Shown here piece after piece: positions 46,936 through 56,973 of a DNA stretch of 64,000 bases (the first letter of the stretch is position 1; each line of letters opens with the position of its first letter). Source of the DNA: Williamsia sp. DF01-3 (GTDB lineage Bacteria; Actinomycetota; Actinomycetes; Mycobacteriales; Mycobacteriaceae); NCBI RefSeq assembly GCF_023051145.1, contig NZ_JALKFS010000005.1, forward strand, positions 4,481,733-4,545,732, given 5' to 3'. A program made the position numbers and the translations under genes. The notes under the pieces were generated by a model, which was not told the DNA's origin, ran no database searches, and saw only the letters and a program-made list of their open reading frames with translations.

Positions 46936-48623
46936 CTCATCGTTTCCGGTTCTGCCCGTTCGAGGATCGTGCTGCGGATGACCGATCGTACGGTTCGGTG
47001 ATAAGCCGTGTGGTCGCCGATTCCGGTGGTCACTATCCGGGGCGGGGGTCCACTCCGTTTCAGCCGTGCCAATCCTTCGGGGCCGCGTTGTGACCCGAAC
47101 CAGTCATGGTCGTGCGGTGACAGGATCACAGTGGTCGAGACGCCTTGCTGCACCAGTGGGCGCAACAGCACCTCGGGAACCTGGGTGATGCCCCGCACGC
47201 CCAGCAGACGCCACATCCAGTACGGAAGATGACGCTGCAGCATGGCTTTCACCCTGGCGCGCGGGGTCTTCTGCCATTCGGGGTCGCTTCGAGGTACCCC
47301 AAGGTCGTCTGGTTCGATCTCACCGGTCATCGCGCTCTTTCGGCGCCACGACCACGCGATCGAATTGATGAGGACGGCCGAGCCGGCGCCGATGGCACGG
47401 GCCACGTAGGCGGCGTACCACGAACCGGAGCACACTCCGGCGACCGTGAGAGTTCGTGGATCGGTAGCGGCCAGTCGGCCGATCTCCACCGACTCGTTGA
47501 TCGCCTCCTCGGTGTAGATCCCGAGCAGGTCGGCCCCCGGCTTGCCGGATTCGCCGGCACCGGTCCGGTCCCATCTCAACGCCTGCCCGCCTGCGGCAGC
47601 GATAGCGCGGCCCAAGTCCACCCATTCCCGGTTGGGACCGATGTGTGTGTCGTTCGCCGTGGAGAAGAACACCACCGTCTTCTCGGGCAGGACGCCGGCG
47701 TCGCCGGGCCGCGATCGGATGGCGAACGCATCGTTCTCGCCCAGGAATTCGATCGTCTCGATGACGGGATGGCCACCCGACTCCGTCGGACCGAACGTGG
47801 CCGTTGTGCGGATGACGGGGTCTGCCACGCGGGAGTCGCTGCCGAAGACTCCGTCGATCCAGCTCGCTATGGTAGCGACCGTCTGTTCGGGCACACGGAC
47901 GAGGAAACTCGACGGCTGGGTGAAGTCCGCCAAACCCTCGGCATGCAGGTGGGTCACGTTGTCCCGCGAGCCCATCGCCGCCACTCGCCGGTCGGCCTCG
48001 GGCCGCGAGACGACAAGCCAGCTGCCGACATGCCCGGAGTCCCCGCGGATGTCCAGGGCGCTGAACTCCTTCGCGGCGGCAGTCGACATACTCGCGCCGA
48101 TCATCTCGACCACGTCTTGATCCGGACTGGTGTCATCACTGCCGACGGTGAGGCGGTACAGACTCTGTTGTTCACGGATGAAAGCGCGCCCCCGGCCCAC
48201 CGGGTCCCAGTAGACGACATTATGGATCGAGTCGATTTCCCCGACAACGCTGTCGAGTATCAGGGTGCCGGCGCGCAAACCGACAGCGGTGATCTCCTCG
48301 ACACCACAGCCGCGGATGTAATCGACTGCGGTCGAGATGCTCTGCTTCCATCGCGCGACCGTGTCGCCGCGGACCTGTGCGTCGGCCGAATCCCCTACGC
48401 CCAGATAGTCGAACCGCAGCGTCAGGATGCGCCGGGAGGCCAATTCGTCGGCCAGCAACCGCAAGCCCCTGATGGTGTCCATGTGTTCCTTGGCGACCGA
48501 CCCGCAGATCACCACTGCGCCGCGGACACGATGGTCGGCGGGCATGTGCACGGCACCGAACATCGGGCTGTCATCGAGACCGAAATATGTCGGGAGCTCG
48601 ACCGTCGTCACAGCTCCGTTCAT
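46932..48623 (-). CDS. Tandem alpha/beta hydrolase domain protein
   Basis: 563 aa with two alpha/beta hydrolase domains. The first (about 1-265) has the nucleophile elbow GLRAG at 115-119, with Arg where Ser is normal. The second (about 290-563) has GVCSG at 396-400, so a Cys sits at the nucleophile position. Both patterns recall the paired exosortase-A-associated hydrolases of Gram-negatives, one GLR-type and one GxCxG-type, here fused; I give that from memory. No exosortase is in the window. Its ATG overlaps the wzz stop by four bases. Confidence 0.75.
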   Translation of the reverse strand: MNGAVTTVELPTYFGLDDSPMFGAVHMPADHRVRGAVVICGSVAKEHMDTIRGLRLLADELASRRILTLRFDYLGVGDSADAQVRGDTVARWKQSISTAVDYIRGCGVEEITAVGLRAGTLILDSVVGEIDSIHNVVYWDPVGRGRAFIREQQSLYRLTVGSDDTSPDQDVVEMIGASMSTAAAKEFSALDIRGDSGHVGSWLVVSRPEADRRVAAMGSRDNVTHLHAEGLADFTQPSSFLVRVPEQTVATIASWIDGVFGSDSRVADPVIRTTATFGPTESGGHPVIETIEFLGENDAFAIRSRPGDAGVLPEKTVVFFSTANDTHIGPNREWVDLGRAIAAAGGQALRWDRTGAGESGKPGADLLGIYTEEAINESVEIGRLAATDPRTLTVAGVCSGSWYAAYVARAIGAGSAVLINSIAWSWRRKSAMTGEIEPDDLGVPRSDPEWQKTPRARVKAMLQRHLPYWMWRLLGVRGITQVPEVLLRPLVQQGVSTTVILSPHDHDWFGSQRGPEGLARLKRSGPPPRIVTTGIGDHTAYHRTVRSVIRSTILERAEPETMR

Positions 48624-50019
48624 CGCCGATGCCTCTCGCCGCCGCGATTCGCCATTCCGCCGGGGCGTTCGCCGTCTGGCGCCGAGATGATGGGATAGGC
48701 AGGTGCACTTGCGGTTGCGGTTCCACGCCCGCCGCGGGCTCCCGATGGTGTGTTGCGTGAGAATCTCCCACGCAACGAATCCGGTGTCCTCTGCCTTCGA
48801 ACGGGAAGTGCGACGACCCCGTTCGCAGCTGCAATCAGGTCAGCGGTGTTTGCGACGACGGATCTCTCATCGGCTACCGCGAGCGGTATCGCTATCACCG
48901 CGACAACCGGATGCGCTGCGATGGTGACGATCTCTGGTGACTGCGCGAGGTCGCCTGCGTGGACGAAGACCAGAACGGCAGAGTTCTCGAGTTCGCCAAG
49001 CAGCGCGCCGAAAGCGTCAGAGGCCAGCAGATCGGCTGTGGTGCCGGACAGGTCGCCCCCCGGGAGTACGACGAGGCCACCGTCCTGCTCCTGCAGGCAT
49101 TCTGCGACGCCCACCCTGCCCCAGAGGATGTCGGCCAGTCCGGGTCCACGAATTCGACTGCCGGCCACGGCCTCCGAACGGGCATCGACCACAACGACAC
49201 GCTGCCCGGTGTTCATCAAAGCTGTTGCGAGCGCACCGGCGATGGACCCGGTGTCCACAGCGAGTCCGGTCAGAAGCACGGTTCGAGGGCCACCTTCGGC
49301 GCGAATCATGGTCAGCAGCTTGGTTCGCAACAACCGCACACCGTTGTTCGTGGGCCGCTCGGCATCGACCGGACCCGCCACGGGAACGTCGAGGGCGCGC
49401 ATCAGATCTGCGGGTGTGTCGATGGTTCGCTTGGCGCGATCCCGGACGAGGGCGATGACGGTTCCGACCACCAGGCCGGCGATGAGCCCGAGGATGATCA
49501 TGAGCAATGAACTGCGCCCACCGGCAGTGCCCTCGGACGGCGGATCGACCACGGACAGACTCGCGCCCGGGGTGCCTCCCCGGGCACCGACTCCAAACGG
49601 CGTACGACCGCCTGCAATTGGTCGTCCACGGCCCCGTTGAGTTCTCGGGCCTGCGCCGCGGAATCGCCGGTCGTCGTGATGTTCAGCAATACGGTGCCGG
49701 GCGGATACTGCACGGTGATGCGGCCGGCCACATCGCCTGTCGTCTCGTCCAGGTTGAGCTGATCGATGACGCCCTGGGTGACGGCCTGGCCGGTGGCCAA
49801 CGACGCATACGACACGAGCCTCTGCTGGGCAGCCTGGCCGGCCTGCAGTGGGTCGCTCCCGTTCTGATCGGCGATGGCGACGAACAGCTGACTCGTCGAG
49901 GTGTACTGGACCTCTTCGGTGGCGGCGTACGCGCCGCCGAGAAGTGCACCTACCAGCGTCGCGATCACCACGATCGCCCATCGTCTCCGTACGACCTGCA
50001 CGTAATCGTTCACACCCAT
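48620..50019 (-). pseudogene. Wzz-like chain-length determinant with pseudo-kinase domain, frameshifted
   Basis: The first part (start ATG 50019) gives the Wzz N-terminus: membrane helix at about 14-33 and periplasmic coil to PGTVLLNITTTGDSAAQARE. The frame then breaks at 49578-49581 (GGGG on the coding strand; one G short), and the rest reads in another frame: TPGASLSVVDPPS, a second helix, and a cytoplasmic P-loop-like domain. That domain has lost the Walker A lysine (TGLAVDTGSIAGA). With one base restored the protein would be about 466 aa. Wzz proteins set chain length of Wzy-polymerised glycans. I read the shift as a sequencing error. Confidence 0.82.
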
Positions 50020-51419
50020 GACAATTCCCTGCCCCTCATCGTCTGTCCCCCGACGTCCGAATCATCTGTCCCGAATCGCTTTCGCCATTCGACGACCACG
50101 GTGTACAGCACCCAGGCCACGACGGCGTATTGCAAGCTCTTGCCCAATGTCTCGCTGATCCCCAGGGCGCCACGCTCGAAGAGAGTGGGCACTGCCACGA
50201 GACTGATCCCGACCGTGATCAGCACGAGGTATCGCGATTGCAGCAGTCTCGCGACGCCGACTGCCACCGCCAGCACAAAGATGCTCTCCAGCAGGACCCC
50301 GGTATATCCGCCAAGTATCAAACCCTCGTTGATGTGTCCTTCGGCCAGGGACACACTCACGTTCCGCATGTCCACCGACGACCCCCGAACCTGCTGCGCC
50401 CATTGCGTGCCCGACTGAAACTTCTCTACCCCCAGCTGGGTCGGCACCAGGTTGGTGAACATGGTTCTGAGCGCGAACACCGGGTCGATCCAGCCACGAC
50501 CGTTCATGTAGAAGACATCGGTCGAGGCTGCGAACAGATCGAATCTGCCGATGATGCTCAGGAGCGGGCGAACTGGCTCAGGATAATTCGATTCCACCAT
50601 CGCCGATGCGATCTGATCGGCTGAACTCACCTTGAACGACTGCAACCATCCAAAAGCGACGCCGACGCCGACGGCGCCTGCGGCCACGGTGATCAACCGC
50701 CGTCTGGTGAAACCGTCGAGCGCGAACCGGAGCGCGACCGCCAGCGCGGCACCGAGCATGGGCGTCTTGGATTCGGCGAGAATGCCCCAGACCAGCTCGC
50801 CGGCCAGCAAGACACAGAGCACAACGGAGGTCAATCCGCGGCGCGTGGAACGGAAGTAGATGATCAGACCGAGCGCTCCGAGGCTGCCCATTCCGGCAAC
50901 GACGTCGAGGTAGGGGTTCGAACTCGTGACGTCGCCGGCCTCACCCACCGAGCCGGTTGCAACCGAGGCCAGCCGGCCGAGAAGACCCAGGGCGTACGCG
51001 ACCGCGAAGGTGGGGACGATGTGTGGGTTCGACCGCCAGTCCCGTGGATGTGCCGTCGGGAGGCGTCCCCGTCGTACCGTCCACAGCGCGTAGATCGCCA
51101 CCACCAGAACGTAGATCCACAAACCGACGGCAACCGGATGCAACACGTGCGCAATCGCGTACGGGTAGCCCATCTGAGCGATCCGGGGATCGGCGATGCT
51201 GTCGGCGAACTGAGGGGCTGGTTGCACCTGCAGCAGGACGATGGGGCGCAGCAAGAACGACAGCGCCCAGTAGGCGGCCTGTGCCAGCAACAGGACTCGA
51301 ACCAGGATGGGTACAAAACACGCAATCGCCGTCAGCGCCAGCAACGCGACGGTGATCGAAAGCAGCTGGCTGTAGGGCGAAAGTGGTTCAACAAACATCG
51401 GCCACGATCTCCCGGGCAC
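50010..51419 (-). CDS. Wzy-like O-antigen/polysaccharide polymerase
   Basis: 469 aa with about 10 to 12 membrane helices, periplasmic loops containing Arg and a C-terminal cytoplasmic tail ending MRGRELSWV. The layout, together with the flippase and Wzz genes, identifies a Wzy-type polymerase; Wzy sequences are too variable for stronger proof. An in-frame ATG at 51398 would shorten the N-terminus by seven residues. It overlaps the upstream glycosyltransferase stop and the downstream wzz start. Confidence 0.78.
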   Translation of the reverse strand: MPGRSWPMFVEPLSPYSQLLSITVALLALTAIACFVPILVRVLLLAQAAYWALSFLLRPIVLLQVQPAPQFADSIADPRIAQMGYPYAIAHVLHPVAVGLWIYVLVVAIYALWTVRRGRLPTAHPRDWRSNPHIVPTFAVAYALGLLGRLASVATGSVGEAGDVTSSNPYLDVVAGMGSLGALGLIIYFRSTRRGLTSVVLCVLLAGELVWGILAESKTPMLGAALAVALRFALDGFTRRRLITVAAGAVGVGVAFGWLQSFKVSSADQIASAMVESNYPEPVRPLLSIIGRFDLFAASTDVFYMNGRGWIDPVFALRTMFTNLVPTQLGVEKFQSGTQWAQQVRGSSVDMRNVSVSLAEGHINEGLILGGYTGVLLESIFVLAVAVGVARLLQSRYLVLITVGISLVAVPTLFERGALGISETLGKSLQYAVVAWVLYTVVVEWRKRFGTDDSDVGGQTMRGRELSWV

Positions 51420-52392
51420 GGTCGACGTAGCGGTGACCGCCGTTCACGATCCTGCGGTACCCCGCTGCGGCGATGGCCGCAGCCTCGTCCGGGTTGCTCC
51501 GGCATCGCGCGAGCTGCTCCTGCATCTCGTCCTCGTCGGAGAAGAGCAGAGCCTCTGTCCCGTCGTCGAGCAGTTCGGAGTGTTCTGGTGTGCGCTCGCC
51601 CACGAACAGTCCACCGGCAGCCGGGACCTCGAACGTCCGGCACGTATGTGTGTCACGGTTGTCGGAGTTGAGCAGGACGAGGTTTGCTGTGACTGGCGCG
51701 ATCGCGATGGACAGATCCTGCCCGTACTGAGCCCCCGCGACATTGGCCGCCGACCCCAGAACCACGGGATCACGCTGCCACCCCGGTCCTGCCAGATACA
51801 TCTCGTCGCGATACCGGCGGGCCAGCCGATGCAGCATCGGCGCGCGATCGGGCCGCCGCGACCCGATGAAACCAACCAGGTAGCGGCGGGTGGTCCGCGC
51901 CGCGCACGGTTGATGCCATGCCGGGTCGTAGGCGCTCAGGACGAACGTGACGTGCTTGGCGCCCCTGGCGACGATCTCGGGCACGTTGTGTCGTTTGGTG
52001 GTCACCACGGCGTCCCACCCGCCTTCGGCGGCTAGGTACTCCGGCGACGTGTTGTACGGGTTGGACACATCGTCGGCGCTGTAGTGGACCCGGATCGATG
52101 CAGGCACCTGCAGCAGTCGTTCCTGGTCCAGGTGAATGGTCTTGTAGCAGAACAACATGTCCGGCTTGATGGCCTCGACCGCCGCGTCGATCTGTTCGTG
52201 GACGGCGGTGGTCGTCCAGGGCGCTCGCCGGCCGCTGACCTTGGCGTAACCCCACGGCAGACTGAGCCGGGTGGGTAACGTGACCTTGCTCGAATCGATC
52301 ACGTAGACCTCGTGCCCTGCCTGGCGGAACCCATCGGCCAGTGAGCGAGCGTTGCTGCCGAGCCAGTCGTCGCCGACAAAAAGTATTCTCAT
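51388..52392 (-). CDS. CgeB-like glycosyltransferase
   Basis: 334 aa, GT-B-like. N-terminus MRILFVGDDWLGSNARSLADGFRQAGHEV, a conserved VHYSADDVSNPYNTSPEY segment and a C-terminal donor-binding area CRTFEVPAAGGLFVGERTPEH typical of the CgeB/DUF3880-linked transferases. It probably adds one sugar of the repeat unit. Its start overlaps the flippase stop by four bases. Confidence 0.8.
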   Translation of the reverse strand: MRILFVGDDWLGSNARSLADGFRQAGHEVYVIDSSKVTLPTRLSLPWGYAKVSGRRAPWTTTAVHEQIDAAVEAIKPDMLFCYKTIHLDQERLLQVPASIRVHYSADDVSNPYNTSPEYLAAEGGWDAVVTTKRHNVPEIVARGAKHVTFVLSAYDPAWHQPCAARTTRRYLVGFIGSRRPDRAPMLHRLARRYRDEMYLAGPGWQRDPVVLGSAANVAGAQYGQDLSIAIAPVTANLVLLNSDNRDTHTCRTFEVPAAGGLFVGERTPEHSELLDDGTEALLFSDEDEMQEQLARCRSNPDEAAAIAAAGYRRIVNGGHRYVDRAREIVADVC

Positions 52393-53726
52393 GCTCCACT
52401 GGCCCCCAGGTGCGCGACTTCGGTTGTCACCGGCGCCTCGTCGGTCTGCTTCAACGAAGGATGAACGCGCATGAGGTGACGAACCCGGAACAGATAGAAC
52501 ACGGCGACCACACTCTCCGCGACGAGCATCCCGGTGACCATCGCCCAGACGGAGTGATTGTTCAACGCCACCGCGAGAAACACCAGGATGCAGGCGGTAC
52601 CGATCATCGACCCGAAGAGAACGCCCCGCGTGTCCCGGCAGATGGGCAGCACTGCGGTGGTGACGAACGATGCCACCGCCGTACCCGGGAGGATGAACGC
52701 CTGCAATTGCATGACGGCAACAGCCTTTTCGAACTCTTGGCCGAAGATGAGGGGGATGGCGATCGGTGCGATGAGCGCGGCTGCGATGGAGGCCACGACA
52801 GCGATCGCGAAGACCGTCACGATTCCCCGCCGGATCGAAGTCCAGAAGTCGCTGTCGTGCTTGCGGGCGGCGAGCCGAGGCAACAAACTGAAACCGATCG
52901 CGTCGAGCGTCGACGAAATCGCCTGGATCGGACGGTCACTGGCCGAGAAGATGCCCATCGAACGCGTGGACAGCGCCATCGAGAAGAGTGTCGCGACACC
53001 TTGCTCATAGGTGTTCTCGAGCAGGCGCGACGTCAGGACCGGAGCACCCAGCCGGAGCATCGGACCGATCCCCTTTGGCCTACGCGGCATCCCGAAAGCT
53101 CGAACCGTCACGATCCAGGTCCACGCGACCGGTATCGCGCTCGAGGCGACCAGACAGAGCATCGCGGCCTCGGGGGTGCGGACGTGCGGCAGTATCGACA
53201 CCAACAGGGCCAGGTAGACGATGCGTCCCGACATCTCGATGATCACCAGACGCCCGAACTTGGCCTGCCCGAGGAGGATCCAGCCCTCTCCCATCGATGA
53301 GATGCCGCCGCACAGGAGACCGAGCATGATCATCTGCAGGTGGATGTGGTTGTCGAAGATGAATACCGCCGCGGCAGCGACGGCGATGACGCCGAGAATT
53401 CCTAGACGGATGGCGAGGTAGTTGCTTCGCATCGTCCGTACGTCTTCGTCCCGCAATTCCGCTGCGAGGAACGTGGTGATTCCGAGGTCGATCACCAGAG
53501 CGCCCAAGAAGTAGGCAGACATGCTGATGGCAAGTAGGCCGACGCCCTCGGTACCGAGGATCCGGGCGATCAGCGGCAGTGTCACAAGGGTGATCAGGTA
53601 CTGCCCGTATTTGCCGAACGAGACCAGTCCGACGTCGCGGACCAGCATCACCTTGGCCATGATCGCCGATTTACGTCCGCCGGTTTCTCGGGTTCCACGA
53701 TCACGTCCGGCCGAATGCTTACCCAC
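52389..53726 (-). CDS. Wzx-type polysaccharide flippase
   Basis: 445 aa with 12 to 14 predicted membrane helices and no large soluble domain, as in the MATE/Wzx oligosaccharide flippase superfamily. It would move lipid-linked repeat units across the membrane. The first 20 residues are basic and hydrophilic (MGKHSAGRDRGTRETGGRK), so a later start, at MAKVMLVRDVGLVSFGKY, is possible. It overlaps the end of the upstream glycosyltransferase gene by eight bases. Confidence 0.85.
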   Translation of the reverse strand: MGKHSAGRDRGTRETGGRKSAIMAKVMLVRDVGLVSFGKYGQYLITLVTLPLIARILGTEGVGLLAISMSAYFLGALVIDLGITTFLAAELRDEDVRTMRSNYLAIRLGILGVIAVAAAAVFIFDNHIHLQMIMLGLLCGGISSMGEGWILLGQAKFGRLVIIEMSGRIVYLALLVSILPHVRTPEAAMLCLVASSAIPVAWTWIVTVRAFGMPRRPKGIGPMLRLGAPVLTSRLLENTYEQGVATLFSMALSTRSMGIFSASDRPIQAISSTLDAIGFSLLPRLAARKHDSDFWTSIRRGIVTVFAIAVVASIAAALIAPIAIPLIFGQEFEKAVAVMQLQAFILPGTAVASFVTTAVLPICRDTRGVLFGSMIGTACILVFLAVALNNHSVWAMVTGMLVAESVVAVFYLFRVRHLMRVHPSLKQTDEAPVTTEVAHLGASGA

Positions 53727-54909
53727 GTCCGCGGCCTCCCACGCCGTCGCGGTCGGCTACACCGAGGAATTGCGCGACGATCGCAGCGGTCTCTTCGATG
53801 GTGAACCGCGTGGAAGTGGCTCGCGCGCGCTCGGCCATCTCGCTTCGGCGGTCTGAATCTTCGATGAGCGAATCGAGCGCGGCGGCAAAGCTTGTCGTGT
53901 CTGTGGGGTCCACCAGAAGTCCGTCCACACCGTCGGAGACGATCTCGAGCGGGCCACCGGAGTTCGCGGCGATCACCGCACAGCCGGCGGCCATCGCCTC
54001 GACGATCACCTGTCCGAACGGTTCGGTGGTCCGCGAACAGTGAACGGCGATATCGGCGTCGGCCAGAATCGAGGTCGGGTCGGACACATGGCCGGCGAAG
54101 GTCACCCGGTCCTGCAGGCCCAATTCACGAGCGAGCTCGGTGAGTTCGGTGCCGAAGTCCTCACCGAAATGCGCACCGCCGACGAAGGTCACGGACGGCC
54201 GGAATGCCGAGACGGCTAGCGCGCGCAGCAAAAGATCCTGACCTTTCCATCGCTCGAGGCGCCCGACCATCGCGATCTCGACCTCGGCAGGTGGGCGCGG
54301 CTCCCTGGACGGCACGACGACCGGCTCAATGCCCGGATAGGCCACCACTGCCCGCTTGCGCGAGGTGAGTAATGACTTCAGCGTAGACGTGCTGTTGGCG
54401 ATGTATCCAGCGCTGACCACCCAGCCCAGTACCCGGATGATCGACGCGAGTGCTGTGCCGAAGTACTCCGAGGAGATCCGGTCGTGCACGTGCCAGATGA
54501 GGGGCAGGCGCGCTCGGCGAGCCGCTATGGTTCCCATGAGCAGCGCCTTTGTGGATTCGGCCACCAGGATCGTGCTCCCTGACTGCTTCGCGAAACCACC
54601 CAACGTCCATCCGGTGTGCACCATGTGCCACACGCCGATGGGCAGTGCGGTGACGGAACCGCCGATTCGGACCCGGGAGCTGTCGAACGGTCCGGAGACC
54701 ACGTTCACCGGTATGGCCCTGCGGTGCAGTTCTTCCACCATCGGCCCTGTGTCCGTGAACAGCACAGACGTCGCCACGCCCTTGGCTTCGAGGGCCGTGG
54801 CCAATCGAACCGTCGCGAGTTCCGCTCCGGATGCGGCCGCAGTGTGAGAGATGAAGGTCACCAGGTCGTCGCCACGCACGGACCGTCTTCGCCGGATGGA
54901 CTGCCTCAT
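53719..54909 (-). CDS. Glycosyltransferase family 4
   Basis: 396 aa from ATG 54909 (MRQSIRRRRSV), which overlaps the preceding stop as ATGA; an in-frame extension to 54987 is therefore discounted. The N-terminal SHTAAASGAELATVRLATAL and the C-terminal EPFGQVIVEAMAAGCAVIAANSGGPLEIVSDGVDGLL (with the Glu pair EX7E) are those of GT4. The long basic N-terminus may contact the membrane. It probably adds a sugar to the lipid-linked unit. Confidence 0.88.
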   Translation of the reverse strand: MRQSIRRRRSVRGDDLVTFISHTAAASGAELATVRLATALEAKGVATSVLFTDTGPMVEELHRRAIPVNVVSGPFDSSRVRIGGSVTALPIGVWHMVHTGWTLGGFAKQSGSTILVAESTKALLMGTIAARRARLPLIWHVHDRISSEYFGTALASIIRVLGWVVSAGYIANSTSTLKSLLTSRKRAVVAYPGIEPVVVPSREPRPPAEVEIAMVGRLERWKGQDLLLRALAVSAFRPSVTFVGGAHFGEDFGTELTELARELGLQDRVTFAGHVSDPTSILADADIAVHCSRTTEPFGQVIVEAMAAGCAVIAANSGGPLEIVSDGVDGLLVDPTDTTSFAAALDSLIEDSDRRSEMAERARATSTRFTIEETAAIVAQFLGVADRDGVGGRGRG

Positions 54910-55994
54910 GGCGCGATCACCGAGTAGGCCAGCCGGTGACGTTCGACACACCGTTCCCACGTGAACTCCTCGGCGCGAGCCCGGCATTCACTCGGCGATG
55001 GGCGTTCACCCATCAGCGCCCGCACGATGCGGTCGCCGAGCGCGTCGGCGTCCTCGGGTGCCAAGATCAGACTGTCGTCGAAACCGCGGACGGAGTCGGG
55101 CAATCCGCCGACGTCGGTGACGATCGGCGCTCGTCCCGCCGCCATCGATTCCAGCGCGATCAGTCCGAATCCCTCCAGCGCCCGCGTGGGGACCACCGTG
55201 ATCGACGCGCGCCGATACGCCTGTGCGAGTTCGGCATCGGACGCGTTGCCGACGAATGTGACGGACGCGGGGTGCCCACCGGCCTCGGCCTGCGCCCGCA
55301 GTGCCGCCTCCTCACTGCCGGTGCCGATGATCACCAACTCGGCGTCATCGATCTGGGTTCGCACCGAATCCCACGCTTGCAGAAGCACATCAATACCCAT
55401 CCGACGCTCCAGCCGGCGTACGCACAGCACCACAGGCGGCCCGTCACGGGAACCCGGGACGCTCGCGGTCGATCCCGGATCAGCGAATCGGGCGAGGTCG
55501 ACCCCCGGCGGGATCACGGCGATCCTGTCGAGATCAACCCGGTAGTCCTCGACGAGGACATCACGGAAATGGTCGGACAGCACGACAAAAAGGTCGCTGC
55601 GGCCGTACCGGCCGCGCTCGAATAAGTATTTTGCGCGTGCGGCACCGGCCGACTCCCCACTCATCGCGCTTTCGGCAGACCATGGGCCATGAAAGTGGGT
55701 GACCAGTCGGGTCCCGTTGCGCCGGCCGACCGCAGGGGGCCCATAGAGCGCGAAGTGCCGGTCGAGGATCGCACCGCGCTCCGGTAGTGGGGTCAGTGAG
55801 GCACGCACCCTGGCAGCGGTTCCTCCCACCGGGTCGCCCCAGCTGGATCCACCGGCCGGAGGATCACCGAATGCGTAGCCCGACACATCGATTCCGTCGG
55901 CCACCGTGAGCGCCTCGAACAGGTCTGTGAAATATCGGTTGAGGCCACCACGGGCCGTTCCGAACCATTCGGAACCGGTCATGTGGATCCGCAT
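54906..55994 (-). CDS. Glycosyltransferase family 4
   Basis: 362 aa. GT-B N-terminus MRIHMTGSEWFGTARGGLNRYF, the VVLCVRRLERRMGIDVLLQAW region and the donor-site EGFGLIALESMAAGRAPIVTDVGGLP (EX7E). It starts six bases after the aminoacyl-ligase gene and overlaps the next transferase, so the glycosyltransferases are cotranscribed with the ligase. Confidence 0.9.
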   Translation of the reverse strand: MRIHMTGSEWFGTARGGLNRYFTDLFEALTVADGIDVSGYAFGDPPAGGSSWGDPVGGTAARVRASLTPLPERGAILDRHFALYGPPAVGRRNGTRLVTHFHGPWSAESAMSGESAGAARAKYLFERGRYGRSDLFVVLSDHFRDVLVEDYRVDLDRIAVIPPGVDLARFADPGSTASVPGSRDGPPVVLCVRRLERRMGIDVLLQAWDSVRTQIDDAELVIIGTGSEEAALRAQAEAGGHPASVTFVGNASDAELAQAYRRASITVVPTRALEGFGLIALESMAAGRAPIVTDVGGLPDSVRGFDDSLILAPEDADALGDRIVRALMGERPSPSECRARAEEFTWERCVERHRLAYSVIAP

Positions 55995-56000
55995 GGACGC

Positions 56001-56972
56001 CTATTCGCTCAGGTGCGCGCGAATAGGCGCAGGCCACCCCGAGATGTCGAGTCCGAATGTACGCAGCATCGCCAGCGCGATCCGTTCCATGCCGAAGCCG
56101 ACGCACGCGCTGTGTGCGACCTCCCCTGTCGCTGTCATGATGCCGAACGTCTCACCGAAATGGTCCTGGTGGCAGTTGCATGAAACAACTGCGGTTCCGC
56201 CGTCGAGGTCGCCGTAAAGCCGCACCACCAGTTCGGTTTTCAGGTTCTCTTCGCGCTGATTGGCGGCGAGCATCTTGCCGACGCGTCCGAAGAACGGGTC
56301 GTTGGCTGCCTCGGCGTGCGCCGTCAGACCCAGGTCGGCGAGAACTTGGAGCCCGCGGTCGATCCATAGGTCCCGATGATCGCGTGCACTTTGTGCTGAA
56401 CCGACGCGGACGAACTCGTGCATACGGAAAGCCTGCATCCGCGCTGGGTCTATGGCGGGTTCGTGCCGAAAGCAGTAGCCATACACGTCGAGGAGAACCT
56501 CGTCGGCGGGCAGGGTTCCGGTGAGCGTGGCATAGCTGGGGTGACATGCGGCCGACACCAGCATCGTTCCCGCCGATGCAAGGTGGTGGTCCCAGTCGAT
56601 TCCGGCCTCGCGGTCGGCAAGCAGTGCCCGATGGGCTTTGTTGTCGCCGTCGAATGTGGAAATCGCGCCGGTGAGGTTGGGAAATGACGCAATGTAGTCG
56701 GTCTTTTCGAATGCTGTTCTCGGAAAGACCGGTGGAAAACGCATTTTCACGGGGCGGTTGCCGTGCGCGGCGGCTCCTGCTTTGAGTACCAGTCGATCGA
56801 CAGCGTCGATGATCTGCTCGAAATCGGCGCCCCGGCCATAGAGCCCGTCGATGCCGGTCGGTATGAGCAGGCCGGCCGATACGAGCGCGTCCCGAAATGC
56901 TGCGCGCTCACGGTCGAGGTCTGACCCCTCGCCCACCGAATCTGCCGTCAGGGACTGCGGCGACGCGCTCAT
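56001..56972 (-). CDS. Amino acid:[carrier protein] ligase (class II aaRS-like)
   Basis: 323 aa from ATG 56972 (MSASPQSLTADSV), one base after the upstream stop; a 12-residue extension to 57008 is weaker. The catalytic core of a class II aminoacyl-tRNA synthetase is present: motif 2 FRHE at 168-171 with RMQAFRMHE at 178-186, and motif 3 GFGMER at 292-297. Cys143 (AACHPSY), Glu171 and Cys290 (SACVGFG) fit the zinc site of atypical seryl-tRNA synthetases. There is no N-terminal tRNA-binding arm. Homologues from Bradyrhizobium and Agrobacterium load amino acids such as glycine or alanine on a carrier protein. The carrier protein gene lies nearby at 58332. Which amino acid it selects is unknown. 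Confidence 0.9.
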   Translation of the reverse strand: MSASPQSLTADSVGEGSDLDRERAAFRDALVSAGLLIPTGIDGLYGRGADFEQIIDAVDRLVLKAGAAAHGNRPVKMRFPPVFPRTAFEKTDYIASFPNLTGAISTFDGDNKAHRALLADREAGIDWDHHLASAGTMLVSAACHPSYATLTGTLPADEVLLDVYGYCFRHEPAIDPARMQAFRMHEFVRVGSAQSARDHRDLWIDRGLQVLADLGLTAHAEAANDPFFGRVGKMLAANQREENLKTELVVRLYGDLDGGTAVVSCNCHQDHFGETFGIMTATGEVAHSACVGFGMERIALAMLRTFGLDISGWPAPIRAHLSE

Positions 56973-56973
56973 C

